Position numbers and translations under genes: made by a program | Source of the DNA: Mesorhizobium sp. M2D.F.Ca.ET.226.01.1.1 | GTDB taxonomy: Bacteria; Pseudomonadota; Alphaproteobacteria; Rhizobiales; Rhizobiaceae | Direction of reading: 5' to 3' | DNA: 64,000 bases | NCBI RefSeq assembly: GCF_004022705.2 | Contig: NZ_RZOY02000008.1 | Location: forward strand, 186,001 to 250,000 | Shown: positions 27,570 through 36,155 of the stretch, piece after piece | Position numbering within the stretch: position 1 is the first letter of the stretch | Layout of the letters: each line of letters opens with the position of its first letter | Notes under the pieces: model-generated | Seen by the model: only the letters and a program-made list of their open reading frames with translations | Told to the model about the DNA's origin: nothing | Databases searched by the model: none

Positions 27570-28008
27570 AAACCGGCCTACACTTTCCTGAAAACCCCGA
27601 CAGAATATTCGGCCCCGCCTCGCCGGGCCGCAGTCTAGAGCGTTTCACCGTTTCACGGAAACGGCGAGCCGCTCTATCTCTTTGTTTCTACGCAATTCCG
27701 GACGGAAAACCGCTCACACTTTTCCTGGAATTGCTCTAATCCCGTCCTCGAATCCGTTCAGCGTCACGCAGTCGAAGCCGTTATGCGCGAGCAGCGCCAC
27801 CAGCGAGTCGCGGTCGAAGTGGTGCAGGTGCTCGTTGGGAAGGCGCATGCGCCAGGTTTTGAACCAGGCGTCGCCGTCGGCGCCGAGCTCGCGCCAGCGG
27901 CAGTAAGGGAGGGCGACGGCCAGGTGCCGGGTCTTAAGGCGGCTGAGGAAACTCAGATCCGGGATGTGTTCGAGCATGTCGAACATGGCGACGAGATCGC
28001 TTCAACGC
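27570..28008 (-). pseudogene. Decayed partial duplicate of the methyltransferase gene, interrupted by a MITE-like element
   Basis: On the minus strand, 28008-27739 encodes a segment (MFDMLEHIPDLSFLSRL through FEDGIR) nearly identical to residues 110-200 of the intact methyltransferase at 7248. The N-terminal SAM-binding half is missing, with a stop just upstream. After FEDGIR a 103-bp repeat interrupts the frame. The original C-terminal tail (GEAGPNILSGF) then resumes at 27635-27570, with a one-base length change before the old stop. The 759-bp interval 27517-28275 contains nothing else recognisable. Confidence 0.85.
27636..27738. mobile_element. MITE-like palindromic repeat (103 bp) with TA target duplication
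   Basis: The element begins TAGAGC and ends GCTCTA. Inside are a palindrome (GTTTCACCG/CGGTGAAAC-like with GAAACGG) and the motif ACGCAATTCCGGACGGAAAA, which is widespread between rhizobial genes. Compared with the intact paralogue it sits exactly between the codons for FEDGIR and the C-terminal tail. Its boundaries can therefore be read directly, with TA on both sides as the likely duplicated target. It encodes no transposase. Confidence 0.75.
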
Positions 28009-28275
28009 CGCCACCGGGCGACCGCCTGCTCGAACGTGTGTGGCTTTCTCGCATCTCCTGAAAAAATTACCCGCGCCTTCGAATTGACAAGATTGACAAC
28101 CTGCCGGGTTCGACGGCAAGGCTACTCGCGCTTAGGTGGTAGATAGGCCCTTCTGGGGGGCGTTATCCGACTGAGCATGGAAGCAGACCGAGAGGTTTGT
28201 AGTGGGCGCATCGCATAAAATCCTGCGGTCAAGCCCCTCCAGCTCTGCAGTTTTTGGCAACGAAAGGTCCATCCT

Positions 28276-28929
28276 GTGAAACAGCTTCTTCTTGCAACCG
28301 TTCTCGTCCTCGCCAGCGGCACCGCCTACGCGGCCGACGCTTTGCAGGAGGCACCGGTTGCTGCTTCCTATGACTGGACCGGCGCATATATCGGCGTGAA
28401 CGCCGGCGGCGGTTTCGGCACGTTTAGTCTTGATCCTTCCAACGGTGGCCCTGGTGGTTTCGACCTCAGCGCGAGTGGCTTCCTGGGCGGCATTCAGGCC
28501 GGTTACAACTGGCAGGTTGGCCAATTCGTCTACGGCGTGGAAGCCGACTTCCAGGGTTCCGACGTTAAGGGCGAGCTGTCGTTCGGCGGCCCCTCTCTGG
28601 AAACAAAGGTTGATTGGTTCGGCACGGTGCGTGCTCGCATTGGCTATACGCCCGTCGATCGCTTCCTGGTCTATGGCACTGGCGGCTTGGCCTACGGTCA
28701 CGAAAAGCTCGACATATCCGGGCTCGGCGGGCCTAGCTTTTCCAAGACCAGGGTCGGCTGGACCGTTGGTGCAGGCGCCGAATACGCCTTCACCGACAAA
28801 TGGTCGCTCAAGTCCGAGTATCTTTACACGGACCTGGGTAAAGAGACGTTCGATACCGGCGGGCCAGTGGGTGCCGACGTCAAAGTCCCCTTCCACACCG
28901 TTCGCGTTGGTCTGAATTACAAATTCTGA
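28276..28929 (+). CDS. Outer membrane beta-barrel porin-family protein (Omp25/Omp31-like)
   Basis: The 217-residue protein has a Sec signal peptide (KQLLLATVLVLASGTAYA, cleavage before ADA). The mature protein starts DWTGAYIGVNAGGGFG, the opening strand of rhizobial and Brucella Omp25/31 proteins. Alternating Gly/aromatic strands follow (AGYNWQVGQFVYGVEADF, WFGTVRARIGYTP, YLYTDLG), and the last residues, VRVGLNYKF, end in Phe as required by the BAM machinery. The start is GTG at 28276 with AAGG upstream. It is followed by a strong terminator and stands as a single-gene unit. Confidence 0.92.
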   Translation: MKQLLLATVLVLASGTAYAADALQEAPVAASYDWTGAYIGVNAGGGFGTFSLDPSNGGPGGFDLSASGFLGGIQAGYNWQVGQFVYGVEADFQGSDVKGELSFGGPSLETKVDWFGTVRARIGYTPVDRFLVYGTGGLAYGHEKLDISGLGGPSFSKTRVGWTVGAGAEYAFTDKWSLKSEYLYTDLGKETFDTGGPVGADVKVPFHTVRVGLNYKF

Positions 28930-28950
28930 TCTATTAGCGGACAGGACACA

Positions 28951-29013
28951 AAGCCGCGACATGGTGAACTGACCCCCTCGAAGGCGGTTAGTTCACCAGT
29001 CGCGGCTTTTCTT
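28951..29013 (+). terminator. Rho-independent terminator of the porin gene
   Basis: AAAGCCGCGAC-TGGTGAACT pairs with AGTTCACCA-TCGCGGCTTT and is followed by TTTCTTT. The stem is about 20 bp with one mismatch pair, 22 bp past the stop codon. Confidence 0.9.
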
Positions 29014-29115
29014 TGTTCAGCAATGGCTCGGGGGTGAGCGCGGCGATCGAGCACGATGAGCTACCAACAACGGAGGTTGGCTACGGGCAGCGTGAATCGG
29101 ACGGAGCTGATTCGC

Positions 29116-29970
29116 TCAGTTAACCTCCTCGCCCTGTCTGCCGCCATGCGCCTCCGCCGCCTTCTCGACGGCGCGCTTCAGTTCGTCCTTGATCTCGACG
29201 GTCTCGGCCATCAGAGCCTCGATCTTGAGGAAATCGAGCACGCGGTATTTCGAGACTTTCGGGCGTATCAGGATGTCGGGTTGAGACTGCTGCAGCTTGT
29301 TGGCGATGATCGACTGCATCATCAGCTGCGAGGCGCCATACATCAGGTCGACCGTGGTCGGATGCCTGCGCTCGGCATCGCTCGGCGCGCCGACCACGTC
29401 GATCGCGATGATGATGTCGGCATCCTTCTCGAGCAGATCGAAAGGGACTGGATTGTAGATGCCGCCATCGATCAGCAGGCAGCCATCGCGCACCACCGGC
29501 CGGAACACCGCCGGAATGGCGGCCGAGGCCGCGAGCGCCGAATGCAATTCACCCTCGGCGAACACGGCGAGCTTGTGGCCGAAATAGTCGGTCGCCGTCA
29601 CCTTGAGCGGGATCTTCAGCTCCTCGAAAGTAGCGGGAATATCGTCGGGCATGAAAGCCTTCAGGATCCGCTCGATGTTGAACTGGCCGACGCGGATGCC
29701 GCCCTGCATGGCTTCGGCGATCGTGCCCGGCCGCGAGCGCCACATGCGCGCCGCCATTTCGGCGCGGCTGCCGAGGATCGAACGCGCATAGCCGTGGATC
29801 TCGGCGCCCGTCATGCCCGACGCCATGCCGGCGCCCATGATGGCGCCGATCGAGGAGCCAGCGATCGCCACCGGCCTGATGCCAAGCTCGTCGAGAGCCT
29901 CGATGATATGGATGTGCGCGAGACCGCGCGCACCGCCGCCGCCAAAGGCCACCCCGAAGGTCGGGCTCAT
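29116..29970 (-). CDS. Patatin-like phospholipase family protein (RssA-like)
   Basis: The 284-residue protein has all patatin signatures: the oxyanion loop GGGGARG (residues 9-15), the nucleophile elbow GSSIG (Ser about 40) and the catalytic Asp in DGGIYNP. It is compact, without a signal peptide, like RssA/YchK proteins, so a cytosolic lipid hydrolase is likely. Its ATG overlaps the stop of the upstream M16 gene (ATGA), making it the third gene of an M16-M16-patatin operon. The lipid substrate is unknown. Confidence 0.92.
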   Translation of the reverse strand: MSPTFGVAFGGGGARGLAHIHIIEALDELGIRPVAIAGSSIGAIMGAGMASGMTGAEIHGYARSILGSRAEMAARMWRSRPGTIAEAMQGGIRVGQFNIERILKAFMPDDIPATFEELKIPLKVTATDYFGHKLAVFAEGELHSALAASAAIPAVFRPVVRDGCLLIDGGIYNPVPFDLLEKDADIIIAIDVVGAPSDAERRHPTTVDLMYGASQLMMQSIIANKLQQSQPDILIRPKVSKYRVLDFLKIEALMAETVEIKDELKRAVEKAAEAHGGRQGEEVN

Positions 29971-31523
29971 CCCTTGCCGCCTCCCGCCTCCTGAACCAGC
30001 GGCGGGCCGATGACCATCACGGCGGGATCGGCCGACAGCAGCTTCTTCGCCGCCGCCCTGACGTCGGCCAGCGTCACCGCGCTGATGAGCGAGGCGCGAC
30101 GCTTCATATAGTCGATGCCGAGATGATCGACCTGCAGCTCGACCAGCGTCGAGGCGATGGCGGTTGAGGAATCCAGATTGTTGATGGCGTAGGCGCCGAT
30201 CAGGTATTTCTTGATCGCCGCGAGCTCCTCCTCGGTGGGACCATTCTCAGCCATGTCCTTCACCACCTGCCGCACGATCGCAAGCGTTTCGGCGGCGCGG
30301 TCGGAGCGCGTCGCCGTCGTCACCAGCAGCGCGTGGGAGTGCTCATTGTCGACGAGATCGGAACTGACGCCATAGGCGAGGCCGCGTTTCTCGCGCACCT
30401 CGGCGAAGAGCCGCGAGGTGAAGGTCGAGCCGCCGAGGATCTCGTTCATCAGGACCGTGGCAAAGAAATCCGGATCGCTGCGCTTCACGCCCGGCCAGGC
30501 GAGCTGCAGCGAAGTCTGCGGCAAGTCGTAATTCACTTCGAGCTGCTGCCCGAGCTTTGGCGTGACGTCCGCCACCGGAGCCAATGTCTGCTTTTCGGGC
30601 AAATCGCCGAACACCTCGTCCAGCTTGTCGCTCAGCGCCGCGGCATCGATGTCGCCGACCACCGCCACATGCAGGCCGCCGCGGGCGAAATTGGCTTTAT
30701 GGAAGGCCTTGATGTCACCGGCGGAGATGGTCGTCAGGCTGTCCTTCGTCCCCTGGTCGGAACGCGAATAAGGATGCTCGCCATAAATGGCGCGCAGCCA
30801 GCGCTGCTGCGCCACCGTGTTCGGATCACGCTCGTTGGCAAGGATGCCGGAGAGCACCTGGGCGCGGATACGGTCGATCGGCGCCTGGTCGAAGCGGGGC
30901 TGGTTGACGGCCAGCTTCAGCAGGTCGAAAGCCTCGTTCTTCTCCTCCGACAGCATGCGCATCGAGCCATAGGTGCCGTCGCGCGCCGCCTGGAAGCTCA
31001 TCTCGGCGCCGGCATCGTCGAGCTTCTGCTGGAAGGCGTCGCTGCCGAGGTCGCCGGCGCCTTCGTCGAACAGGCCGGTCATAAGATTGACCAGACCCTC
31101 CTTGCCGGCCGGGTCCTGCGCGCTGCCGCCGTCGAAAACGAAGCGGACGGAAATCAGCGGGATCGAATGATCTTCCACCAGCCAGGCGGTGATGCCCTTC
31201 TTCGACTTCACCTCCTGGATGTTCATCTCCGCGCGCGCGGCGAGCGCCGGCAAAAGCAGGAAGAACAGGGCGAAACACAAGGTGACGACGGCGCGATAGA
31301 TCCGCCCACCTTCTCCCCTTGTGGGAGAAGGTGTCGCCGAAGGCGACGGATGAGGGGTGTTGGACGGAGTGCGACCTTGGAGACTGCCAACTCTCAATGC
31401 CCGACGGGAAAGGTCGCGTTTCTTCCAGCACCCCTCATCCGTCTCGGCCCTGCGCGCCGATCCACCTTCTCCCACAAGGGGAGAAGGAAAGACACTCGTC
31501 CGGCCAAGAACCATGCTCATCAT
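29967..31523 (-). CDS. M16 family zinc-peptidase-like protein, non-catalytic subunit
   Basis: The protein has the M16 fold (ITAWLVEDHSIPLISVRFVFDGG, LVNLMTGLFDEGAGDLGSDAF, YDLPQTSLQLAWPG, LFAEVREKRGLAYGV). The HxxEH zinc motif is absent: the matching stretch reads GKEGLVNLMTGLFDEGAG. The partner gene just upstream supplies an intact site, so the pair probably forms a catalytic/non-catalytic heterodimer in the periplasm. A signal sequence (VVTLCFALFFLLLPALAARA) sits about 75 codons into the frame. The preceding codons are a rhizobial palindromic repeat that keeps the frame open. The first ATG overlaps the stop of the upstream gene. Where translation really begins is uncertain. Confidence 0.85.
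   Translation of the reverse strand: MMSMVLGRTSVFPSPLVGEGGSARRAETDEGCWKKRDLSRRALRVGSLQGRTPSNTPHPSPSATPSPTRGEGGRIYRAVVTLCFALFFLLLPALAARAEMNIQEVKSKKGITAWLVEDHSIPLISVRFVFDGGSAQDPAGKEGLVNLMTGLFDEGAGDLGSDAFQQKLDDAGAEMSFQAARDGTYGSMRMLSEEKNEAFDLLKLAVNQPRFDQAPIDRIRAQVLSGILANERDPNTVAQQRWLRAIYGEHPYSRSDQGTKDSLTTISAGDIKAFHKANFARGGLHVAVVGDIDAAALSDKLDEVFGDLPEKQTLAPVADVTPKLGQQLEVNYDLPQTSLQLAWPGVKRSDPDFFATVLMNEILGGSTFTSRLFAEVREKRGLAYGVSSDLVDNEHSHALLVTTATRSDRAAETLAIVRQVVKDMAENGPTEEELAAIKKYLIGAYAINNLDSSTAIASTLVELQVDHLGIDYMKRRASLISAVTLADVRAAAKKLLSADPAVMVIGPPLVQEAGGGKG
31307..31489. repeat. Rhizobial palindromic repeat inside the 5' coding part of the M16 gene
   Basis: This is the same family as 18994-19226: outer arms CTTCTCCCCTTGTGG and CCCACAAGGGGAGAAGG, with inner GGATGAGGGGTG and CACCCCTCATCC. 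It lies between the first codons of the M16 gene and its signal sequence, and contains no in-frame stop in that reading direction. Confidence 0.85.
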
Positions 31524-32884
31524 CAATTCCCCGCCTGCTGCTGCGGCAAGAGATAGCCGGTGGTCGAACGATCGAGCACCAGATAGCGGGCAGCCACCGC
31601 CTTGACGTCATCGGCGGTGACCTTGCGGATGCGGTCCGGCCATTCCTGAACGTCCTTGACGTTGCCGCCGGTGGCAAGCGTGGACCCATACATGTTGGCC
31701 ATGTCGTCCTGCTTGTCGCGGGCAAAGATCATGGAGCGCACATAGCGGGTCTTGGCCCGTTCCAGCTCATCGTCGCTCACGCCGTCCTTGACGATGCGCG
31801 CGATCTCGGCATCGACCGCCGCCTCGACATCGGCAAGCCTGGCGTCGCCGCGCGGGGCGCCATAGACGGTGAAGTTGGTGGCATCGAGCATGGTGCCCTG
31901 GAAAAAGGCGGCCGCGTCGGAGGCGATCCCCTGCTTGACGACGAGTTCCTGGTACAGCCGGCTGCGGTTGCCGCCGCCGAGTATCTCGGCCAGCAGGTCG
32001 AGCGCCTCCGCCTCGCCGGGCTTGGCCGTATGATAGGATGGCACGACCCATTGCGTCGAAAAGCTCGGCACCGAGACGCGCGCGTCGGCGAGCGTCACCG
32101 TGCGTCTGGTGTTTTGCTCTGGTTCGACCGGACGGATGCGCGGGCGCAGGTCGGGGCCGCGCGCGACCTTGCCGTAGGTGCGCTCGGCCATCGCCTTGAC
32201 GGCATCCGGCTCGACGTCGCCCGCCACCACCAGCACCGCGTTGTTCGGCCGGTAATAATTGTCGTAGAAGGCTTTCGCATCCGGACGGTTGAGCTGCTCC
32301 ATTTCCTGCATCCAGCCGATCACCGGAATGCGGTAGGGCTGGTTCTGCCAGAGCGTCGCATCGACTTCCTCGTCGAGCACCGCCTGCGGGTTGCTGTCGA
32401 TGCGCGAGCGGCGCTCCTCCAGGATGACGTCGCGCTCGGTCTTGATGACATCGTCGGTCAAGATGAGGTTGCGCATGCGATCGGCCTCGAAACCCATCAT
32501 CTGTTCGAGCGCCGATGGCGGCACCGTCTCGTGAAAGGCCGTGTAGTCGTAGGAGGTGAAGGCGTTGTTGGAACCGCCGATCTCGGACACGGCACGGTCG
32601 AACTCGCCGGCGGCGTGGGTGGTCGTGGCCTTGAACATCAGATGCTCGAAGAAATGCGCAATGCCGGATTTGCCAGGCGGCTCGTCGGCGCTGCCGATCT
32701 TGTACCAGACCATATGCGTGACGATCGGCGCACGGTGGTCCGGGATGACGACCACTTCCATGCCGTTGTCGAGCAGGAAATCCTTGACGTCGCCATCGTC
32801 GGCCGCACGGGCCGGGGCCGACGCCGCCAGCGCCAGCGTGCCGACAAGAAGCGCCGCGCGCAGCCCAATCCGCGTAGATGTCAT
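31523..32884 (-). CDS. M16 family zinc metallopeptidase, catalytic subunit
   Basis: The 453-residue protein has a signal peptide (ALLVGTLALAASAPARA). The inverted zinc motif HFFEH is in GKSGIAHFFEHLMFK, with the third ligand Glu in TERDVILEERRSR. A C-terminal M16 domain follows (YQELVVKQGIASDAAAFFQG). ATG at 32884 has GGAG six nt upstream; the frame extends 48 codons further upstream without support. It is translationally coupled to a second, inactive M16 gene, as in other proteobacterial pitrilysin-like pairs. It is likely a periplasmic peptidase for small peptides. Confidence 0.93.
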   Translation of the reverse strand: MTSTRIGLRAALLVGTLALAASAPARAADDGDVKDFLLDNGMEVVVIPDHRAPIVTHMVWYKIGSADEPPGKSGIAHFFEHLMFKATTTHAAGEFDRAVSEIGGSNNAFTSYDYTAFHETVPPSALEQMMGFEADRMRNLILTDDVIKTERDVILEERRSRIDSNPQAVLDEEVDATLWQNQPYRIPVIGWMQEMEQLNRPDAKAFYDNYYRPNNAVLVVAGDVEPDAVKAMAERTYGKVARGPDLRPRIRPVEPEQNTRRTVTLADARVSVPSFSTQWVVPSYHTAKPGEAEALDLLAEILGGGNRSRLYQELVVKQGIASDAAAFFQGTMLDATNFTVYGAPRGDARLADVEAAVDAEIARIVKDGVSDDELERAKTRYVRSMIFARDKQDDMANMYGSTLATGGNVKDVQEWPDRIRKVTADDVKAVAARYLVLDRSTTGYLLPQQQAGN

Positions 32885-32978
32885 CAAGTTCTCCGGTCCC
32901 GGTTGCGCGACGATAGGCAAGGTTGGCTGGCGAGGCAAAGTGAATTGTTCGGCATTTTCGAGGCGCGGCCGGAACAAG

Positions 32979-33533
32979 CTAGCTGGCCTCGATGAACCGG
33001 ATGACCGTTTCGCCGTAGTTGCGCTCATCGATCACCGAAAAACCGGCGCCGGGATCGAACGGCGCCGCGACTGCCTCCTCGACGACGCAGAGCGCGCCGG
33101 GCAGAAGCCAGCCGCCGGCTTTGGCCGAGCGCAACGCGCGCTCGCCAAGCCCTTTGCCGTAGGGCGGATCGGCAAAGATCAGGCCGAACGGCGAGATCGT
33201 GCCGGCTTCGCCGAGATGGGTGGCATCGCGGCGGAAGATCTTGGTGCGGCCGGTCAGGCCATAGGCCTCGACATTCTCTCGGATCAGGCCGCGGCCTTCC
33301 GTCGATTCCTCGATGAAGACGCAGTAGGCGGCGCCGCGCGACAACGCCTCGAGCCCGAGCGCGCCCGTGCCGGCGAAGAGATCGAGCACGCGGCCGCCCT
33401 CGAGCTTTTCGCCATGGCGATGCGCCAGCACGTTGAACACCGCCTCGCGGGTGCGGTCGGTGGTCGGGCGGATGGCATTCGAACGCGGCGTCGCCAGCGG
33501 ACGCCCGCGAAATTCACCGCCGACGATTCTCAT
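32979..33533 (-). CDS. rsmD: 16S rRNA (guanine(966)-N(2))-methyltransferase RsmD
   Basis: The 184-residue protein begins MRIVGGEFRGRPLATP, the RsmD N-terminus. It contains RPTTDRTREAVFNVL, the SAM motif VLDLFAGTGALGLEALSRGA and the N2-G methylation motif DPPYGKG. It modifies G966 of 16S rRNA in the 30S subunit. It begins 17 bp after the stop of rluB on the same strand, so an rRNA-modification operon rluB-rsmD is likely. Confidence 0.96.
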   Translation of the reverse strand: MRIVGGEFRGRPLATPRSNAIRPTTDRTREAVFNVLAHRHGEKLEGGRVLDLFAGTGALGLEALSRGAAYCVFIEESTEGRGLIRENVEAYGLTGRTKIFRRDATHLGEAGTISPFGLIFADPPYGKGLGERALRSAKAGGWLLPGALCVVEEAVAAPFDPGAGFSVIDERNYGETVIRFIEAS

Positions 33534-33550
33534 TTAAGTCCGGGCCTCAT

Positions 33551-35500
33551 CTAGCTTCTGGGACCCTTGGGGCCGCGCGGACGCCCGCCGCCGCCATCCG
33601 GGCGCTCGCCACGCGGCTTGCCGAATGGCTTTGGACCCGGCTTACCCTTGCCGCCCGGCTTGTAGGATGCCTTGCGCGCCTTCGCCTCGGCGGCCTTGGC
33701 GGCGTCGGCTTCCGCCCTGCCCTTGCCGATCGGCCGGGCGCCCGGCGCCATCCAGACATTGGCCTTGCGCTGGCCCGGCGGCTCGATCGGCCGCTGCTCG
33801 CGCTCGGATTTCCTGCCGCCGAAACGGGGCTTGTCGCCGAACCCGCCGCGCGGCTTGTCGCCGAACCCGCCGCGATCAGACTTCGCGCCGCGCTCGCCGA
33901 ATGCCCGGTCCGGCTTCGTCGAGAGCTTGCTCAGCGCCTCGTCGCGGCTGCCTTCGCGGCGCTTGCGCGCCTTGATCAGTCCACCCTCGCCGATCGGCCG
34001 GCGGTCGCCGTCACGCGCGAATTTCGGCCGGTCGGCCTCTTCACGGCGTGGCCCGCTGCCGCGCACCGGCTTGTTGGAGAAAGGCTTTTGGATCTCGGCA
34101 TCGAAATTGGCGCCCGCTTCCTCGATCAGCCGCTCGCCGAGCTGCTCGCGCAGCACCCGGCCCTTGATCTCCAGCACATGGCCCTCGGGCAGGTCCTCGA
34201 GCTGGAACGGTCCGTAGGAAATGCGGATCAGCCGTGTGACGTCGAGGCCAAGCGCGCCGAGGATGTTCTTCACCTCGCGGTTCTTGCCTTCGCGCAGGCC
34301 CAGCGTCAGCCATGCATTGGTGCCCTGCTCGCGGTCGAGCGAGGCCTCGATCGAGCCGTAGAAGACGCCATCGACGGCGATGCCGTCGCGCAGGCCGGCC
34401 AGCGCGCTCTCCTCGACCTTGCCATGGACGCGCGCGCGATAGCGCCGCAGCCAGCCGGTAGCAGGCAGTTCGAGCACGCGCGCCAACCCGCCGTCATTGG
34501 TGAGCAGCAGCAGGCCTTCGGTATTGATGTCGAGACGGCCGATGGTCATCAGCCGCGGCAGGTCGGCCGGCAGCACGTCGAAGACGGTCTTGCGGCCCTC
34601 CGGATCGCGGTTGGTGGTAACGACTCCGGCCGGCTTGTGGAACAGGAAGAGACGCGTCCGCTCGATCGGCGGGATCTCGGTGCCGTCGACATGGATGACG
34701 TCGTTGGCGCTGACGTTGAAGGCCGGCGAGTCCAGCACCTTGCCGTTGACCTTGACGCGGCCGGCGGCGATCAGTTCCTCGGCGTCGCGGCGCGAGGCGA
34801 TGCCGGCGCGCGCCAGCCGCTTGGCGATGCGCTCGCCGGTTTCTGGTGCCGCTTCGGCAGGACGCGGGCGCGGCTTGAAGCCGCCCTCCGGCTTTCCAGC
34901 GGTGCCGCGCGGACGATCGCTGAAGTCACGCTTCGGCCGGTCGGCAAAGTCGCGTCCGGGCCGATCGCTGATCTCGCGCTTGGGGCGTTCGAAACGGCGT
35001 TCGCCGCGCTCGCCCTCGGCGGCCATCGGCCGGTCACCACGCGGTGAGTAAGGCTTGCGGCCTTCGCGCTTCTCGAAGGGCTTGCCGTCGCGCGGCGGGC
35101 CTTTGCGGAACGGCCGGTCGCCGCGCTCCGCGCTCTCGCCCATTTCACGCGGCCTATAGCTGCGCTTGAAATCGCCGCGCTCGCCTTCCGCAGCCGACGG
35201 CCGGTCACCGCGCGATGAGTAAGGCTTGCGGCCTTCGCGCTTCTCGAAGGGCTTGCCCTCACGCGGCGGGCCTTTGCGGAACGGCCGGTCGCCACGTTCC
35301 GCGCCCTCGCCCATCTCACGCGGCTTGTGACTGCGCTTGAAATCGCGTGCGGGACGCTCGCCTTCGGCGGCCATTGGCCGCTCGCGCTTCACGAACTGTT
35401 TCTTGGGACCGAAGCCCGGCTTGCCATCGCCGTTGCGCTGGCCCGCCGGTTTCGAGCCGCCTTTGCGCGGCCCGCGTGAAGATTTCTTGTCGTCGTCCAT
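33551..35500 (-). CDS. rluB: 23S rRNA pseudouridine synthase RluB-type with long basic extensions
   Basis: The product is about 649 residues. Residues 1-210 are a low-complexity Arg/Lys/Gly/Pro region with two 57-residue repeats (FKRSYRPREMGE, GDRPFRKGPP, GKPFEKREGRKPYS). An S4 domain follows (RIAKRLARAGIASRRDAEELI, about 225-270), then the RsuA/RluB catalytic domain with GRLDINTEGLLLLTND (catalytic Asp). A second charged tail (about 480-649) closes the protein. The catalytic core matches RluB/RluE/RsuA enzymes; RluB is the best guess. ATG at 35500 is preferred over a GTG six codons upstream. Long disordered basic arms are common in rhizobial homologues and probably help bind rRNA. Confidence 0.9.
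   Translation of the reverse strand: MDDDKKSSRGPRKGGSKPAGQRNGDGKPGFGPKKQFVKRERPMAAEGERPARDFKRSHKPREMGEGAERGDRPFRKGPPREGKPFEKREGRKPYSSRGDRPSAAEGERGDFKRSYRPREMGESAERGDRPFRKGPPRDGKPFEKREGRKPYSPRGDRPMAAEGERGERRFERPKREISDRPGRDFADRPKRDFSDRPRGTAGKPEGGFKPRPRPAEAAPETGERIAKRLARAGIASRRDAEELIAAGRVKVNGKVLDSPAFNVSANDVIHVDGTEIPPIERTRLFLFHKPAGVVTTNRDPEGRKTVFDVLPADLPRLMTIGRLDINTEGLLLLTNDGGLARVLELPATGWLRRYRARVHGKVEESALAGLRDGIAVDGVFYGSIEASLDREQGTNAWLTLGLREGKNREVKNILGALGLDVTRLIRISYGPFQLEDLPEGHVLEIKGRVLREQLGERLIEEAGANFDAEIQKPFSNKPVRGSGPRREEADRPKFARDGDRRPIGEGGLIKARKRREGSRDEALSKLSTKPDRAFGERGAKSDRGGFGDKPRGGFGDKPRFGGRKSEREQRPIEPPGQRKANVWMAPGARPIGKGRAEADAAKAAEAKARKASYKPGGKGKPGPKPFGKPRGERPDGGGGRPRGPKGPRS
35040..35385 (-). 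repeat. 171-bp tandem repeat in the rluB 5' region
   Basis: Two copies of a 57-codon unit start near 35046 and 35217 (marker GAGTAAGGCTTGCGG). They encode the basic repeat of the RluB N-terminal arm. The two copies differ at few positions, suggesting a recent duplication or ongoing homogenisation. Confidence 0.8.
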
Positions 35501-35681
35501 TACTTTGCTCGTTTTCACCTGCTACAGCGCCGCGCGCCCTTGCGGACGCCCAACGCAGGCGGTGTCATCTTGATTTTTGCGCCTATGCCAGCGCGGCAAA
35601 AACCGATTCCGGTTTTCAGGGTCTCGCGCTAGATAACAGGATCACCGGCGGGTGGCGAGGAGTATTCGGAATGGAAATCGC

Positions 35682-36134
35682 GTGAAGCGGCCGGATTTCA
35701 TGGCCCTGGCGCTTGAAGAGGCCGAAGCGGCGGCGAACCGCGGCGAAGTGCCGGTGGGCGCGGTGATCGTCAACGGCGCCACCGTGGTGGCGAAAGCCGG
35801 CAACCGCACGCGTGAACTGGCGGACCCGACCGCGCATGCCGAGATGCTGGCGATCCGCGAGGCCTGCCAAAAACTCGCCAGCGAGCGGCTCACCGGCCAT
35901 GACCTCTATGTGACGCTGGAGCCCTGCGCCATGTGTGCCGGCGCGATCTCCTTCGCCAGGCTGCGCCGGCTCTATTTCGGCGCTGCCGACGAGAAAGGTG
36001 GCGCGGTGGTCAACGGCGCGCGCTTCTTTGCTTCCCCCACCTGCCACCATACGCCGGACATTTATCCGGGAATCGGCGAGAGCGACGCCGCCCTTATCCT
36101 CAAGGATTTCTTTCGCGAGAGACGGGAAACGTAG
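35682..36134 (+). CDS. tadA: tRNA-specific adenosine deaminase TadA
   Basis: The product is 150 residues from GTG at 35682 (VKRPDFMALALEEAEAAANRGEVPVGAVI). Zinc and catalytic motifs are HAEML and PCAMCAGAI. Its length and sequence fit TadA, which deaminates A34 to inosine in tRNA-Arg(ACG). A GTG ten codons earlier is possible but would give an unusual extension. It is divergent from rluB, a conserved rhizobial arrangement as I recall it. Confidence 0.93.
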   Translation: MKRPDFMALALEEAEAAANRGEVPVGAVIVNGATVVAKAGNRTRELADPTAHAEMLAIREACQKLASERLTGHDLYVTLEPCAMCAGAISFARLRRLYFGAADEKGGAVVNGARFFASPTCHHTPDIYPGIGESDAALILKDFFRERRET

Positions 36135-36155
36135 GCGTGCGTGGCTAGTTCCGGC

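Noticed and set aside
27403..27648. Minus-strand 81-codon ORF opposite the end of the CadC-like gene
   Set aside because: Only its first residues (GEAGPNILSGF) are meaningful, and they are the displaced tail of the methyltransferase duplicate.
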